Part shown: positions 1 to 7,865 of the stretch, in pieces
How the letters are laid out: each line of letters starts with the position of its first letter
Position numbering within the stretch: position 1 is the stretch's first letter
Assembly (NCBI GenBank): GCA_002337215.1
Contig: DDFO01000018.1
Coordinates: forward strand, 76,543 to 92,572
Source of the DNA: Phycisphaerales bacterium UBA1926
GTDB lineage: Bacteria > Planctomycetota > Phycisphaerae > Phycisphaerales > UBA1924
Direction: 5' to 3'
Length of the DNA stretch: 16,030 nucleotides
Position numbers and translations under genes: made by a program
Notes under the pieces: generated by a model
What the model was told of the DNA's origin: nothing
What the model saw: the letters and a program-made list of their open reading frames with translations, nothing else
Databases searched by the model: none

Positions 1-428
1 GTGCACAGATAGATGATGATCGTGCGCCCGCCGATGCGGCCCAGCTTGCTCGCGTCGTTCAGGCTGCTCGCGCCGACGATGAGACTGAACAGCACGATGG
101 GGACCGCGATGAACCGCAGCCCCCGCATGAACAGATCGCCCACGAAACCGGTCCCGAAGCGCACGAACCGCGACGCGGTCGCGGCGAAGTTCGCGTCGGC
201 GTTCGGGGCGTTCTCGCGTTGCGACGCCTCGCGCACGCTGAGCTTCTCGTTGAGGAACGAGCCGGGGTCGTTGACGCCCATCGAGGCCCAGGTCGCGTCG
301 GTCCAGAGCAGGTTGACGAGCAGGCCCACCACGATGCCCGCGACGAGGCCGATGAGGATCTTCCAGTGCAGGGCCATCTTCTGTTTCTGGGCTCTATCGG
401 TCGCGTTCTGGGGGTCGGCGTTCGTCAT
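1..428 (-). CDS. Dicarboxylate/amino acid:cation symporter, N-terminal part (runs off left edge)
   Basis: The first 142 codons of a membrane symporter are seen, starting at the ATG at 428 and reading off the left edge. The protein begins MTNADPQNATDRAQKQKMALHWK, followed by a hydrophobic segment (ILIGLVAGIVVGLLVNLLW, about residues 24-42). A hydrophilic loop rich in N, D and A follows, then a second membrane segment with FMRGLRFIAVPIVLFSLIVG and SSLNDASKLGRIGGR. That second block resembles the conserved TM2 region of the DAACS family (GltP/DctA type), which imports C4-dicarboxylates or acidic amino acids with Na+ or H+. The loop of about 60 residues between the first two segments is longer than in classical GltP; this is my impression from memory. 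The gene is divergent from the VIT/VWA gene across about 250 bases. Substrate cannot be told from this part. Confidence 0.85.
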   Translation of the reverse strand, partial: MTNADPQNATDRAQKQKMALHWKILIGLVAGIVVGLLVNLLWTDATWASMGVNDPGSFLNEKLSVREASQRENAPNADANFAATASRFVRFGTGFVGDLFMRGLRFIAVPIVLFSLIVGASSLNDASKLGRIGGRTIIIYLC

Positions 429-554
429 GGGAGCAGCCTACCGAACGAACGGCGGATCTGTTCATTCGACATCCGGGTGGCGTGTTCGTCCGCCGTCCGG
501 GCGTCGCGGAGCCGTACAGAACCGCGTTTGCTCGCTCGGGCGTGTCACGGGGGT

Positions 555-576
555 GTCACGGTTACAACACGGTGAC
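555..576. repeat. Short inverted repeat in the divergent intergenic region (possible operator)
   Basis: Arms GTCACGG and CGGTGAC (one mismatch) flank an 8-base centre containing TTACAACA. A further direct copy of TGTCACGG lies just upstream at about 544-551. It sits between the divergent symporter and VIT/VWA genes, where a regulator could act on either. No convincing -35/-10 pair was found in 429-680, and no regulator can be named. The rest of that 250-base gap shows nothing else clear. Confidence 0.25.
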
Positions 577-680
577 CAACTTTGGGGCGGCCGTGTGGTA
601 TCTCTTGATGTGGGGACAGAAGTCCGACAGGCTCGGGGATGAACTCATCTCGGCGGGTCCACAACGAAAGGGACGCAGCG

Positions 681-3134
681 ATGCGCACAAACACAGGCTC
701 GAACACACGATTCTCAGTCCGCCGAACTCTCGCGGTCGCGTGCCTCGCGGGCGGGGTGGTCTGTTTCGCGCCCTCGGCGATTGCGCAGGACGCGACCACG
801 GATGAGCCCGCGCCGGCGTCGGAGCCGGCGCTCGTGCCGGCGATCCAGACCGTGTTCCCGCAGCGCCGCTTCCGGCGGCCCATTACCGCGGAGTGGCACC
901 CCGTCGAGGTGAAGGCTGTCGATGCGGATGTCGTCATCGATGGTGATGTCGCGACGACCACGCTCGCGATCACGCTGTTCAACCCCTCGTCGAGCATGGC
1001 GCGCTGCGAGTTGGCGGTCCCCGTCCCGGGCGAGGCCGCGATCAGCAAGTTCAGTCTCGACGGGCTCGAGGGCGACCCGCCCGCTCGGCTGCTGCCGCGC
1101 GATGAGGCCCGGGCCGCGTTCGAGGCGATCGTCCGCAAGATGATCGATCCGGGCCTGCTCGAGTTCGCGGGCTACGGGCTCATCAAATCCAGCGTCTTCC
1201 CCGTACCCCCCAACGGCGAGCAGACATTCCGCCTGACCTACGAGCACGTCGTCAAGGGGGATGGTTCATCGATCGTGTACGAACTCCCGCGGTCGGCGTC
1301 GATCGGCAACGCACCCGACTGGGACATCGACATCACGATCCGCGGGGCAACGCCTGTGCTCAGCGCGTTCAGCACAAGCCACGACGCCGCGGTCGAGATC
1401 AACGACGACGGATCGGCGAGCCTCGATGGACGGGCGCTCGACAAGCCGGGCTCGTTCCGCATCGTCGCGATGCGGCAGGAAGGCGACGGGCCCGCGATGA
1501 GCGTGCTCACCTGCCCCGACCCTGCATCCGCGGACGGCGGATTCTTCATGCTCGTGATGGCGGCGCCCGAGCACGCGAGCGATGCGCCTTCGGTCGCGCG
1601 GGATGTCACGATCGTGCTCGACCGATCGGGCTCGATGCAGGGCGAGAAGTTCGCGCAGGCGACCAAGGCCGCCAAGCAGGTGATCAACGCGTTGGGTGCC
1701 GATGAATCGATCCGGATTGTTGACTACTCGTCGGAGGTCAGCACGTTCAGCATCGACGCGGGGACGCCCGACAAGGCCCGGGCCGCGTCGGCCTATCTCG
1801 ACGGGCTCACCGCGGTGGGTGGCACGAACATCAACGAGGCGTTGCTCACGGCCCTCCGCCCGCCGGCCGCCGACGGCACGCTCCCGATCGTGCTCTTCCT
1901 GACCGACGGGCTGCCCACCGTCGGGGTGACCGGGGAGAAGGCGATCCGCGAGAACATTCTCCGCGCCAACGAGGCCGAGGACGACGCGCCCGCCCGCCGG
2001 CTCTTCACGTTCGGCGTGGGGCACGATGTCAATGTCCCGCTGCTGACCGACCTGGCACGCGAGACGCGGGGTGTCCCGGAGTTTGTCGCGCCCGAGCAGG
2101 ACGTCGAGGCCGCGGTGGGGCGGGTCTTCGATCGCCTCTCGGGCCCGGTGCTGACGGACCTGGCGATCGACGGGAGCACGCCCTTCGCCTGCGGCGTCGA
2201 GCCGATCGGGGACATGTTCCCCCGCACGCCGGGCGATCTGTTTGAGAAGCAGCGGCTGATCGTGCTGGGTCGCTACGCGGATTGCCCCGGAGGAGTCACG
2301 CTCGCCGTCAGCGGCGAAGACTCGGGGGGCGAGATTGTGCGCACGATCGCGTTCGACCCGGAGAAGGCCGAGCCGGGGAACAGCCACATCGCCCGGCTCT
2401 GGGCGAAGCAGAAGATCACCTGGCTCATCGATGAGATCCAGTCCACGAGCGCCGATCCAGAGATCCGGAAACTCGATGATCTGCGCGACAATCCTCGGCT
2501 CGCGGAACTCATCGACGAGGTCGTGCACCTCTCGACCACGTACGGCATCCTGACCGAGTACACCTCGTTCATCGCGGCCGAGGAATCGATGCTCGCGGGT
2601 GCCGCGGTCAACCGGAGAGAGCTGGGCCGGGTGCTCTGGAGCTACGGGCGCAACCGCTCGGGGGAGGACGCGGTCGAACTCGCGAAATCGCAGATGGCGC
2701 GACGCGGCGGGGGCGGCATTGTCCGTCTGCAGCCGGGTTCAGGATCGCTCGACGCCGACGTGGACGGCGAGGCCCCGGCCAACGTCCGGGCGCTGGTGGA
2801 TAACTGGCACGCAACGATCGCGCCCCAGGCGCTCGCGACCCGCCAGATGAACATGCAGAATCTCCGCAGCGTCGTGCAGAGCGTCGGGCCCGACACGCTC
2901 TACAACCAGCGGGGGCGCTGGGTGGACGCGAACCTCGTCAATGCCGACCAGCAGCTCGCGAACCCCGAAGAAGATCGGCCCGCGCCCGACGAGACGATCG
3001 CGTTCGGGACCGACCGCTATTTCGCGGTGAACCGCCAGCTCGCCGAGACGGGCCGGCAGGCGCTGATGGCGGTCCCGGGCGAGGTCGAGATCCTGCTGGA
3101 CGGCCAGCGGCTGCTCATCCAGAACCCGTCGTGA
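681..3134 (+). CDS. Secreted VIT and VWA domain protein (inter-alpha-trypsin-inhibitor-like)
   Basis: 817 aa. An N-terminal signal peptide (RRTLAVACLAGGVVCFAPSAIA, cleavage near residue 35) sends it to the periplasm or outside. Residues about 72-190 form a VIT domain. Residues about 308-475 form a von Willebrand A domain with a complete metal-ion-dependent adhesion site: D314-x-S316-x-S318 in DRSGS, T382 in GGTN and D409 in TDG. Near residues 575-640 comes the helical block usual in VIT/VWA proteins, ending in HLSTTYGILTEYTSF. Family members are thought to mediate metal-dependent protein-protein contacts; the partner here is unknown. There is no C-terminal LPXTG sorting signal or membrane anchor. 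The ATG at 681 was preferred over the in-frame ATG at 639 because GAAAGGG lies just upstream and the signal peptide then sits at the N-terminus. A DUF4139 gene and a two-component pair follow. Confidence 0.9.
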   Translation: MRTNTGSNTRFSVRRTLAVACLAGGVVCFAPSAIAQDATTDEPAPASEPALVPAIQTVFPQRRFRRPITAEWHPVEVKAVDADVVIDGDVATTTLAITLFNPSSSMARCELAVPVPGEAAISKFSLDGLEGDPPARLLPRDEARAAFEAIVRKMIDPGLLEFAGYGLIKSSVFPVPPNGEQTFRLTYEHVVKGDGSSIVYELPRSASIGNAPDWDIDITIRGATPVLSAFSTSHDAAVEINDDGSASLDGRALDKPGSFRIVAMRQEGDGPAMSVLTCPDPASADGGFFMLVMAAPEHASDAPSVARDVTIVLDRSGSMQGEKFAQATKAAKQVINALGADESIRIVDYSSEVSTFSIDAGTPDKARAASAYLDGLTAVGGTNINEALLTALRPPAADGTLPIVLFLTDGLPTVGVTGEKAIRENILRANEAEDDAPARRLFTFGVGHDVNVPLLTDLARETRGVPEFVAPEQDVEAAVGRVFDRLSGPVLTDLAIDGSTPFACGVEPIGDMFPRTPGDLFEKQRLIVLGRYADCPGGVTLAVSGEDSGGEIVRTIAFDPEKAEPGNSHIARLWAKQKITWLIDEIQSTSADPEIRKLDDLRDNPRLAELIDEVVHLSTTYGILTEYTSFIAAEESMLAGAAVNRRELGRVLWSYGRNRSGEDAVELAKSQMARRGGGGIVRLQPGSGSLDADVDGEAPANVRALVDNWHATIAPQALATRQMNMQNLRSVVQSVGPDTLYNQRGRWVDANLVNADQQLANPEEDRPAPDETIAFGTDRYFAVNRQLAETGRQALMAVPGEVEILLDGQRLLIQNPS

Positions 3135-3190
3135 ACGATTCCGCGTTGATCCAACCGGGAAAGTTCGGGACGCGTGTGCATCCGGATCCG

Positions 3191-3231
3191 GGCGACGCGG
3201 GTAGGCCAATCGTCGGTCGGCCCGCGTCGCC
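3191..3231 (+). terminator. Perfect 11-bp inverted repeat after the VIT/VWA gene (likely terminator)
   Basis: GGCGACGCGGG at 3191-3201 and CCCGCGTCGCC at 3221-3231 are perfect complements around a 19-base loop, 56 bases after the VIT/VWA stop. There is no T-run, so it is not a canonical intrinsic terminator, but position and strength suit transcript termination or 3'-end protection. The rest of the 307-base gap (3135-3441) holds only a smaller CGGCTGG/CCAGCCG hairpin at 3370-3387 and no clear promoter. Confidence 0.5.
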
Positions 3232-3441
3232 ACTTGCTCAGCGAAAACACAGACTCGCGAGCAGAGGGGCCACGATCACCGGCCTCGTGGGAGCCCATCT
3301 CGTCGGGGGGCTCGGCACGCATGCTGGAACGCACGCAACGCCGGGCGCACGCGTCGGCGATCGGCGATCCGGCTGGCTCACCAGCCGAGCCGCTCGCGCC
3401 GTTATCCTGACACATACCACGTCTTGAAAGGCAGGTTCTCC

Positions 3442-5001
3442 ATGAAGACCCCCCGCACCGTTTCCACGCTCGCGCTGATCGCCGGCGGACTGCTGACGGC
3501 AACCCCGGCCGGCTCGATCGCGCAGAACGCCCAAGCTGAAAAGAACGCCGACACCGCGCTCACGATCTATTCGAGCGCCCGCCCCGGCGGCATCCCGGCG
3601 GAGTGGTACCGCCCCGTCGCGGGCCAGGGCAGGCCTTATTACGGGCAAATCCCGGGCTACGCCGTCGTCAAGGAAGAACGCCCCTTCGCGTTCGACAAGG
3701 GCGTGGGCGAACTGAGTTTCACGGGTGTCGCCGCCCTGCTCGATCCGACGACGGTCTCGTTCATCTCACTCGATGACGAGGAGACCAAGGTTCTCGAGCA
3801 GGACTATCGCTTCGATCTTGTCAGCAACGAGAAGCTCATCGAGCGGTTCATCGACAAGAACGTCACGGTGATGACCTCGCAGGGCTCCGATCGCATGGCC
3901 CACAGCGGCACGCTTCTGAGCGCCTCGGGGGGCATCGTCCTGCAGAAAGACAACGGCGGGATCGTGACGATCAACGAGTACGACACGATCGATTTTCCGA
4001 GCCTTCCCGGCGGGCTGCTCACCAAGCCCACGCTCGTCTGGACGACCTTCAGCCCGGTCGGGGGCGAGCAGGACACCCGCCTCGCCTACCAGACGACCGG
4101 CATCACCTGGTGGGCCGACTACAACCTGGTGTTCACGCCGGGAGAGGACGCGAACAGCGGCACGCTCGAGGTCGGCGCGTGGGTCAGCATTCTCAATCAG
4201 TCCGGTGGGACGTACGAGAACGCGAAGCTCAAGCTCGTCGCGGGCGATGTGAACCGGGCGCCGCAGTACGGCGGTGGTGGGGGCGGTCAGTCGCCGTTCC
4301 AGATCAACCAATCGATGCGGGCGGAGGCGGCCCCGAAGGGCTTCGAGGAAAAGGCCTTCGGCGACTACCACCTCTACACGCTCGGAAGGCCCGCGACGAT
4401 CCCGGACAACTCGACCAAGCAGCTCGAACTCTTCGACTCAGCGCGGGGCGTCCCGGTCGAGAAGCTCTTCTACTTCGACAGCGGGCTCAGCGGGTGGAGC
4501 GGGAGCCGGTACATGGACCGGAACTTCCTGAACAACGAGAACGCGAAGGTCGGCGTCTTCCTGCGGTTTGACAACGACGAAAAGTCCAAGCTCGGCATCC
4601 CGATGCCGCAGGGCCGGGTCCGCGTGAGCCAGGTCGACACCGCCGACGACTCGCTCGAATTCATCGGCGAGGACACGATCGACCACACGCCCAGGAACGA
4701 GGAGATCCTCATCAAGCTGGGCAACGCGTTCGACATCGTCGGGGAGCGGCGGCAGGTCGAGTTCTCGATCGATCACGCCCGCGACACGATGACCGAGACC
4801 ATCGAGGTCAAGGTCCGCAACCGCAAGGCCGAGCCGGTCGAGCTGGTCGTCCGCGAGACGATGTACCGGTGGACGAACTGGGAGATCGTCCAGAAGAACC
4901 ACGAGTACGAGAAGCACAACAGCCGGCTGATCCACTTCCCCGTCCGCCTCGACGCCGACGAGGAAGCGGTGATCACGTACACCGTCCGGTACACTTGGTG
5001 A
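3442..5001 (+). CDS. Secreted DUF4139-type protein
   Basis: 519 aa with an N-terminal signal peptide (TVSTLALIAGGLLTATPAGSIAQ, cleavage near residues 27-28). The region from about residue 200 to the end has features I associate with DUF4139 proteins (the mucoidy-inhibitor-like family): TTGITWWADYNLVF near residues 218-231, then a beta-rich stretch with LNQSGGTYENAKLKLVAGD, and a C-terminal block ending LDADEEAVITYTVRYTW. A YGGGGGGQ linker lies near residues 276-283. Function is not established; these are envelope-associated proteins of beta-sandwich type. The ATG at 3442 is chosen because GAAAGGCAGG lies before it and the signal peptide starts there; a TTG 18 bases upstream is in frame but less likely. 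The response regulator gene begins 47 bases downstream, so co-transcription is plausible. Confidence 0.7.
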   Translation: MKTPRTVSTLALIAGGLLTATPAGSIAQNAQAEKNADTALTIYSSARPGGIPAEWYRPVAGQGRPYYGQIPGYAVVKEERPFAFDKGVGELSFTGVAALLDPTTVSFISLDDEETKVLEQDYRFDLVSNEKLIERFIDKNVTVMTSQGSDRMAHSGTLLSASGGIVLQKDNGGIVTINEYDTIDFPSLPGGLLTKPTLVWTTFSPVGGEQDTRLAYQTTGITWWADYNLVFTPGEDANSGTLEVGAWVSILNQSGGTYENAKLKLVAGDVNRAPQYGGGGGGQSPFQINQSMRAEAAPKGFEEKAFGDYHLYTLGRPATIPDNSTKQLELFDSARGVPVEKLFYFDSGLSGWSGSRYMDRNFLNNENAKVGVFLRFDNDEKSKLGIPMPQGRVRVSQVDTADDSLEFIGEDTIDHTPRNEEILIKLGNAFDIVGERRQVEFSIDHARDTMTETIEVKVRNRKAEPVELVVRETMYRWTNWEIVQKNHEYEKHNSRLIHFPVRLDADEEAVITYTVRYTW

Positions 5002-5048
5002 TCGCCCATCGCGTGACGGTGTTCACCGAGTACTTCCAGGAACCGACG

Positions 5049-5753
5049 ATGCCCAAGCCCCGCGTGCTGATCGTGGAAGACGACCCCGCGATCCGCGCGG
5101 GGCTCGTTGCTGCGCTGGAATCCGACGGGTACCAGACCACGGAGGCGGGGGACGGGGCCGTCGGGCTCGCCCTCGCCGCCGACGACGGGGTGGGGCTCGT
5201 GCTGCTCGACATCATGCTCCCCGAGATCGACGGGCTGCACGTGCTCGAGGCCATCCGCGAGCGCACGCCGACACTCCCGGTCATCTGTCTCACCGCCCTC
5301 GGCGAAGAAGAGGACCGCGTCCGGGGCCTGCGGGCCGGGGCGGACGACTACATCGTCAAGCCCTTCGGGCTCGAGGAGTTGCTCGCGCGGGTCGAGGCGG
5401 TGCTCCGCCGCTCGGCCGGGTTCGTGCGCACCGAGTCGTCCAACATCCTTGAGATCGCGGGCCGGCGGATCGATCTCGCGAGGCAGGAGGTCGCGGTCGG
5501 CGGCGAGGCCGCCAGGGTGCTGCCCCAGCGCGAGGCAGAGGTTCTGGGCTACCTCGCCGAGCACCGGGGGCGGGCGGTCTCGCGGGAGGAACTGCTCGAA
5601 CGCGTCTGGGGCATCGACCCGCGCGGGATGCAGACGCGGTCGGTCGATATGGCGGTCGCCCGCCTCCGCGAGCAGCTCGGTGATTCGGGGCCCGACCACG
5701 CGGTGATCATCACCGTGCGTGGGCGAGGTTACATGCTCGCGGGGTCGGTGTGA
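5049..5753 (+). CDS. OmpR/PhoB-family response regulator
   Basis: 234 aa. Residues 1-118 are a receiver domain with acidic pair D11/D12, phosphoacceptor D54 (LLDIMLPEIDG), T82 and K104 (KPF). Residues about 130-234 are a winged-helix DNA-binding domain of Trans_Reg_C type, with LPQREAEVLGYLAEHRGRAV, the VDMAVARLREQLG recognition region and the closing ITVRGRGYML. All catalytic positions are present. The start ATG at 5049 is preceded by CAGGAA. The gene overlaps the downstream histidine kinase by 4 bases (GTGA), so the two are translationally coupled and form a cognate pair. Target genes are unknown; the two secreted-protein genes just upstream are the obvious candidates (inference). Confidence 0.95.
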   Translation: MPKPRVLIVEDDPAIRAGLVAALESDGYQTTEAGDGAVGLALAADDGVGLVLLDIMLPEIDGLHVLEAIRERTPTLPVICLTALGEEEDRVRGLRAGADDYIVKPFGLEELLARVEAVLRRSAGFVRTESSNILEIAGRRIDLARQEVAVGGEAARVLPQREAEVLGYLAEHRGRAVSREELLERVWGIDPRGMQTRSVDMAVARLREQLGDSGPDHAVIITVRGRGYMLAGSV

Positions 5754-7675
5754 GCGCGCGCGCCGGCGGTCATCCCCCGTTCGTGCCGCGCCGCCGGGCG
5801 TCGTGGCTCGTGTTCGGCCTGTGCGCGCTGCTCGTGGTCGATGTGCTCGCATGGGCGACATGGCGGGTGCTCGCGCTCGAGAGGGCCGAGCGGGTCGCGT
5901 CTGCGGCGGCCGACCTCGCCCAGCGGGAGCGCCTCGCACTGTGGCAGATGGACTCGCTCGTGAGTGCGCTGCTGGCGCGAGAGTCGGCCCGTCCCTACTT
6001 CGAGTTCCGCGCCGCGTTCGCGTCGGACCTGCCGTACGGGCGCGCGTGGGAACTGGGGTCCGCGTCCGGTGTGCGCACGTCATCGCTCTCGGAGGGCACG
6101 GGAGATCCCGTTGTCCGTCTGCATTTCCAGGTCGAGCCCGACGGCTCGGTCGATTCGCCGCAAGCGGGGGGGGCGTCTTCGCTCGGTGCCGCGGTGCGGG
6201 CGGCGGGCCTGCGAGCCGAGCGGCTGGTGGTAGAGCTGCGGCGGGTGCTCGGTGATGCGGGCGAGCCCGAGGATTCGATGCGGTCGTTCGCCGAGCCGGA
6301 CGCAGAGCGCGGGCGGCTCGCTCGCAACAGCGACGTTGATGGGGACGGCGCGATCGCCGGCTTGACGATGAGCGAGACGATGGCGGATGCTGCGCCGAAG
6401 ACGGAGCGTCCGGGCGACGCAGCGGCGGACGGAGAAAGTCTCGCAAAGCCATCCGGGCCCGCCGACGCGGAACTCCGTCAGCAGCTCGTCGATATTGCTC
6501 GGTCGCAGAACAGGGCGTTTAACTTTGACCGGACGGGCGGCGACCCGGGTGAGCCCCGTGTCCGCGTGGGACTCTTCGAGCCGCGATGGCTCGGGGGCCC
6601 GTCTGGCGACCCGTCTGGTAACTCGGCCGGCGAGCCCGAGTTGGTGTTCGAGCGTTCGGTCATGGTGGGCGATATGCGCTACCGGCAGGGTGTGTGGATC
6701 GATTGGCCCGCGCTGCGCGCCCAGTTGCTCGCGATCGCGGTCCGGCAGATGCCCGGCGCGACGCTCGAGCCCGTGCTCGGCGGGCGCGGCGCGGAGCGCG
6801 GGCCCGGCACACAGACACTCGCGACGATCCCCGTCCGGCTGCGGGTCCCGGTGGAGCCCGGTGGGGTGCCGTTCTGGTCCCCCGCACGGATCACGCTCGC
6901 CGTGAGTTGGCTCGCGGCGATCGTCGCGCTGGTCGCGATCGGCGTCGTGCTCCGGACAGCGATCGGGCTGGCGGACCGGCGCGGGCGGTTCGTGGCCGCC
7001 GTGACCCACGAACTGCGATCGCCCCTGACCTCGCTCCGGCTGCACGCGGACCTGCTCGAGCGCGCGCCGGACGACGAGAAGCGAGCCCGGCACGTGGGCG
7101 TGCTCCGCGACGAGGCCGCTCGGCTGGGCGACGTGATCGACAGCGTGCTGGTCTACGCGGGGATGCGGTCCGCGGCTGAGGCTCCGGTGGAGACGTCGCT
7201 CGGGGAGGCGCTCGCGCCCGTCCTCACGAGTTGCCGGGCCCGGGTCGAGGGCTCGGGCGCGGCGTTCGATGCGGCGGTCTCGGACGAGGCCGCGGAGGCA
7301 CCGATCCGGATCCGGGCGGGCAGTCTCGAGCGAATCCTGGGAAATCTGGTCGACAACGCATGCCGGTACGGGGTCGCGTTGGACGGAACCGAAGGCACGC
7401 CGGTGGTTTCTGTCGACGCGTCGCTCGACGCGAGCCGGGGTCGGCGGGTGGTTCGGATCCGAGTGACCGACGACGGGCCGGGCGTGCCGGTCGGGGAGCG
7501 CGACGCGATCTTTTCGGACTTCTATCGCGGGTCGTCGGCCCGCCGGGTGCATCAGGGCATGGGGCTCGGGCTGGCGTTGGCTCGCTCTCTGGCTCGCTCG
7601 GAGCGGGGCGATCTGCGGCTGGTGGATTCGGATGGTCGCGGGGCGCGCTTCGAGGTGACGCTCCCGGTCGCGTGA
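5750..7675 (+). CDS. Membrane sensor histidine kinase
   Basis: 641 aa, starting at a GTG that overlaps the response regulator stop. A first membrane helix (residues about 19-43) and a second (about 382-405) enclose a periplasmic region of roughly 340 residues. The HisKA helix follows directly, with phosphoacceptor H420 in VTHELRSPLTSLRLHADLLE, and no HAMP linker is visible between TM2 and H420. The ATPase domain has N536 (NLVDNACRYG), the G1 box D574-DGPG and the G2 box GMGLGL (603-608). The sensor region is odd: residues about 155-265 are rich in A, D, E, G and S with little predicted structure, flanked by more ordered parts (residues about 105-135 and 285-375). I recognise no known sensor fold. 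The ligand is unknown. Confidence 0.92.
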   Translation: MSARAGGHPPFVPRRRASWLVFGLCALLVVDVLAWATWRVLALERAERVASAAADLAQRERLALWQMDSLVSALLARESARPYFEFRAAFASDLPYGRAWELGSASGVRTSSLSEGTGDPVVRLHFQVEPDGSVDSPQAGGASSLGAAVRAAGLRAERLVVELRRVLGDAGEPEDSMRSFAEPDAERGRLARNSDVDGDGAIAGLTMSETMADAAPKTERPGDAAADGESLAKPSGPADAELRQQLVDIARSQNRAFNFDRTGGDPGEPRVRVGLFEPRWLGGPSGDPSGNSAGEPELVFERSVMVGDMRYRQGVWIDWPALRAQLLAIAVRQMPGATLEPVLGGRGAERGPGTQTLATIPVRLRVPVEPGGVPFWSPARITLAVSWLAAIVALVAIGVVLRTAIGLADRRGRFVAAVTHELRSPLTSLRLHADLLERAPDDEKRARHVGVLRDEAARLGDVIDSVLVYAGMRSAAEAPVETSLGEALAPVLTSCRARVEGSGAAFDAAVSDEAAEAPIRIRAGSLERILGNLVDNACRYGVALDGTEGTPVVSVDASLDASRGRRVVRIRVTDDGPGVPVGERDAIFSDFYRGSSARRVHQGMGLGLALARSLARSERGDLRLVDSDGRGARFEVTLPVA

Positions 7676-7717
7676 GCCTCGGGTCGGCGGCTTCTGACGG
7701 TCATGGTGGTGTGGCGC

Positions 7718-7746
7718 GTGACGAACGCCGATGGGGGTTCTATACT
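7718..7746 (+). promoter_or_regulatory. Sigma-70-like promoter of the tRNA-Ile gene
   Basis: GTGACG (7718-7723) and TATACT (7741-7746) are separated by 17 bases and lie 45 bases upstream of the tRNA. The -10 matches the consensus at five of six positions. It lies just after the histidine kinase stop and points at the tRNA gene. Confidence 0.65.
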
Positions 7747-7791
7747 GCTCGCCCCTTCGGACGCGTCTGTGGTCGATGGGCACAAATAGCC

Positions 7792-7865
7792 GGGCCTATA
7801 GCTCAGTTGGCTAGAGCGCACCCCTGATAAGGGTGAGGTCACAGGTTCGAGTCCTGTTAGGCCCA
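7792..7865 (+). tRNA. tRNA-Ile (anticodon GAT)
   Basis: A 74-base cloverleaf. Acceptor GGGCCTA pairs with TAGGCCC, with discriminator A. D-arm GCTCAGTTGGCTAGAGC. Anticodon stem CACCC/GGGTG with loop CTGATAA gives anticodon GAT. T-arm ACAGG-TTCGAGT-CCTGT. CCA is not encoded. The last 16 bases are part of the left att repeat, so the tRNA is complete after element integration. It stands alone rather than inside an rRNA operon within this window. Its original terminator now lies 6.3 kb downstream, at 14187-14223. Confidence 0.98.

Noticed and set aside
639..680. Earlier in-frame ATG for the VIT/VWA gene at 639
   Set aside because: It would place 14 polar residues before the signal peptide and lacks the GAAAGGG site that precedes 681.
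3000..3134. Sortase/LPXTG anchor at the end of the VIT/VWA protein
   Set aside because: The C-terminus reads VEILLDGQRLLIQNPS, with no LPXTG, hydrophobic span or basic tail.
3403..3408. TATCCT as a -10 box for the DUF4139 gene
   Set aside because: No acceptable -35 lies 16-18 bases upstream, so no promoter was called.
4773..6452. Long minus-strand open frame opposite the response regulator and kinase
   Set aside because: It is R/P/A-rich and opposite two well-supported genes. Such frames are common shadows in high-GC DNA.
7792..7865. tRNA-Ile as a gene damaged by the insertion
   Set aside because: All arms pair fully; the att core copy on the left restores the complete 3' half.
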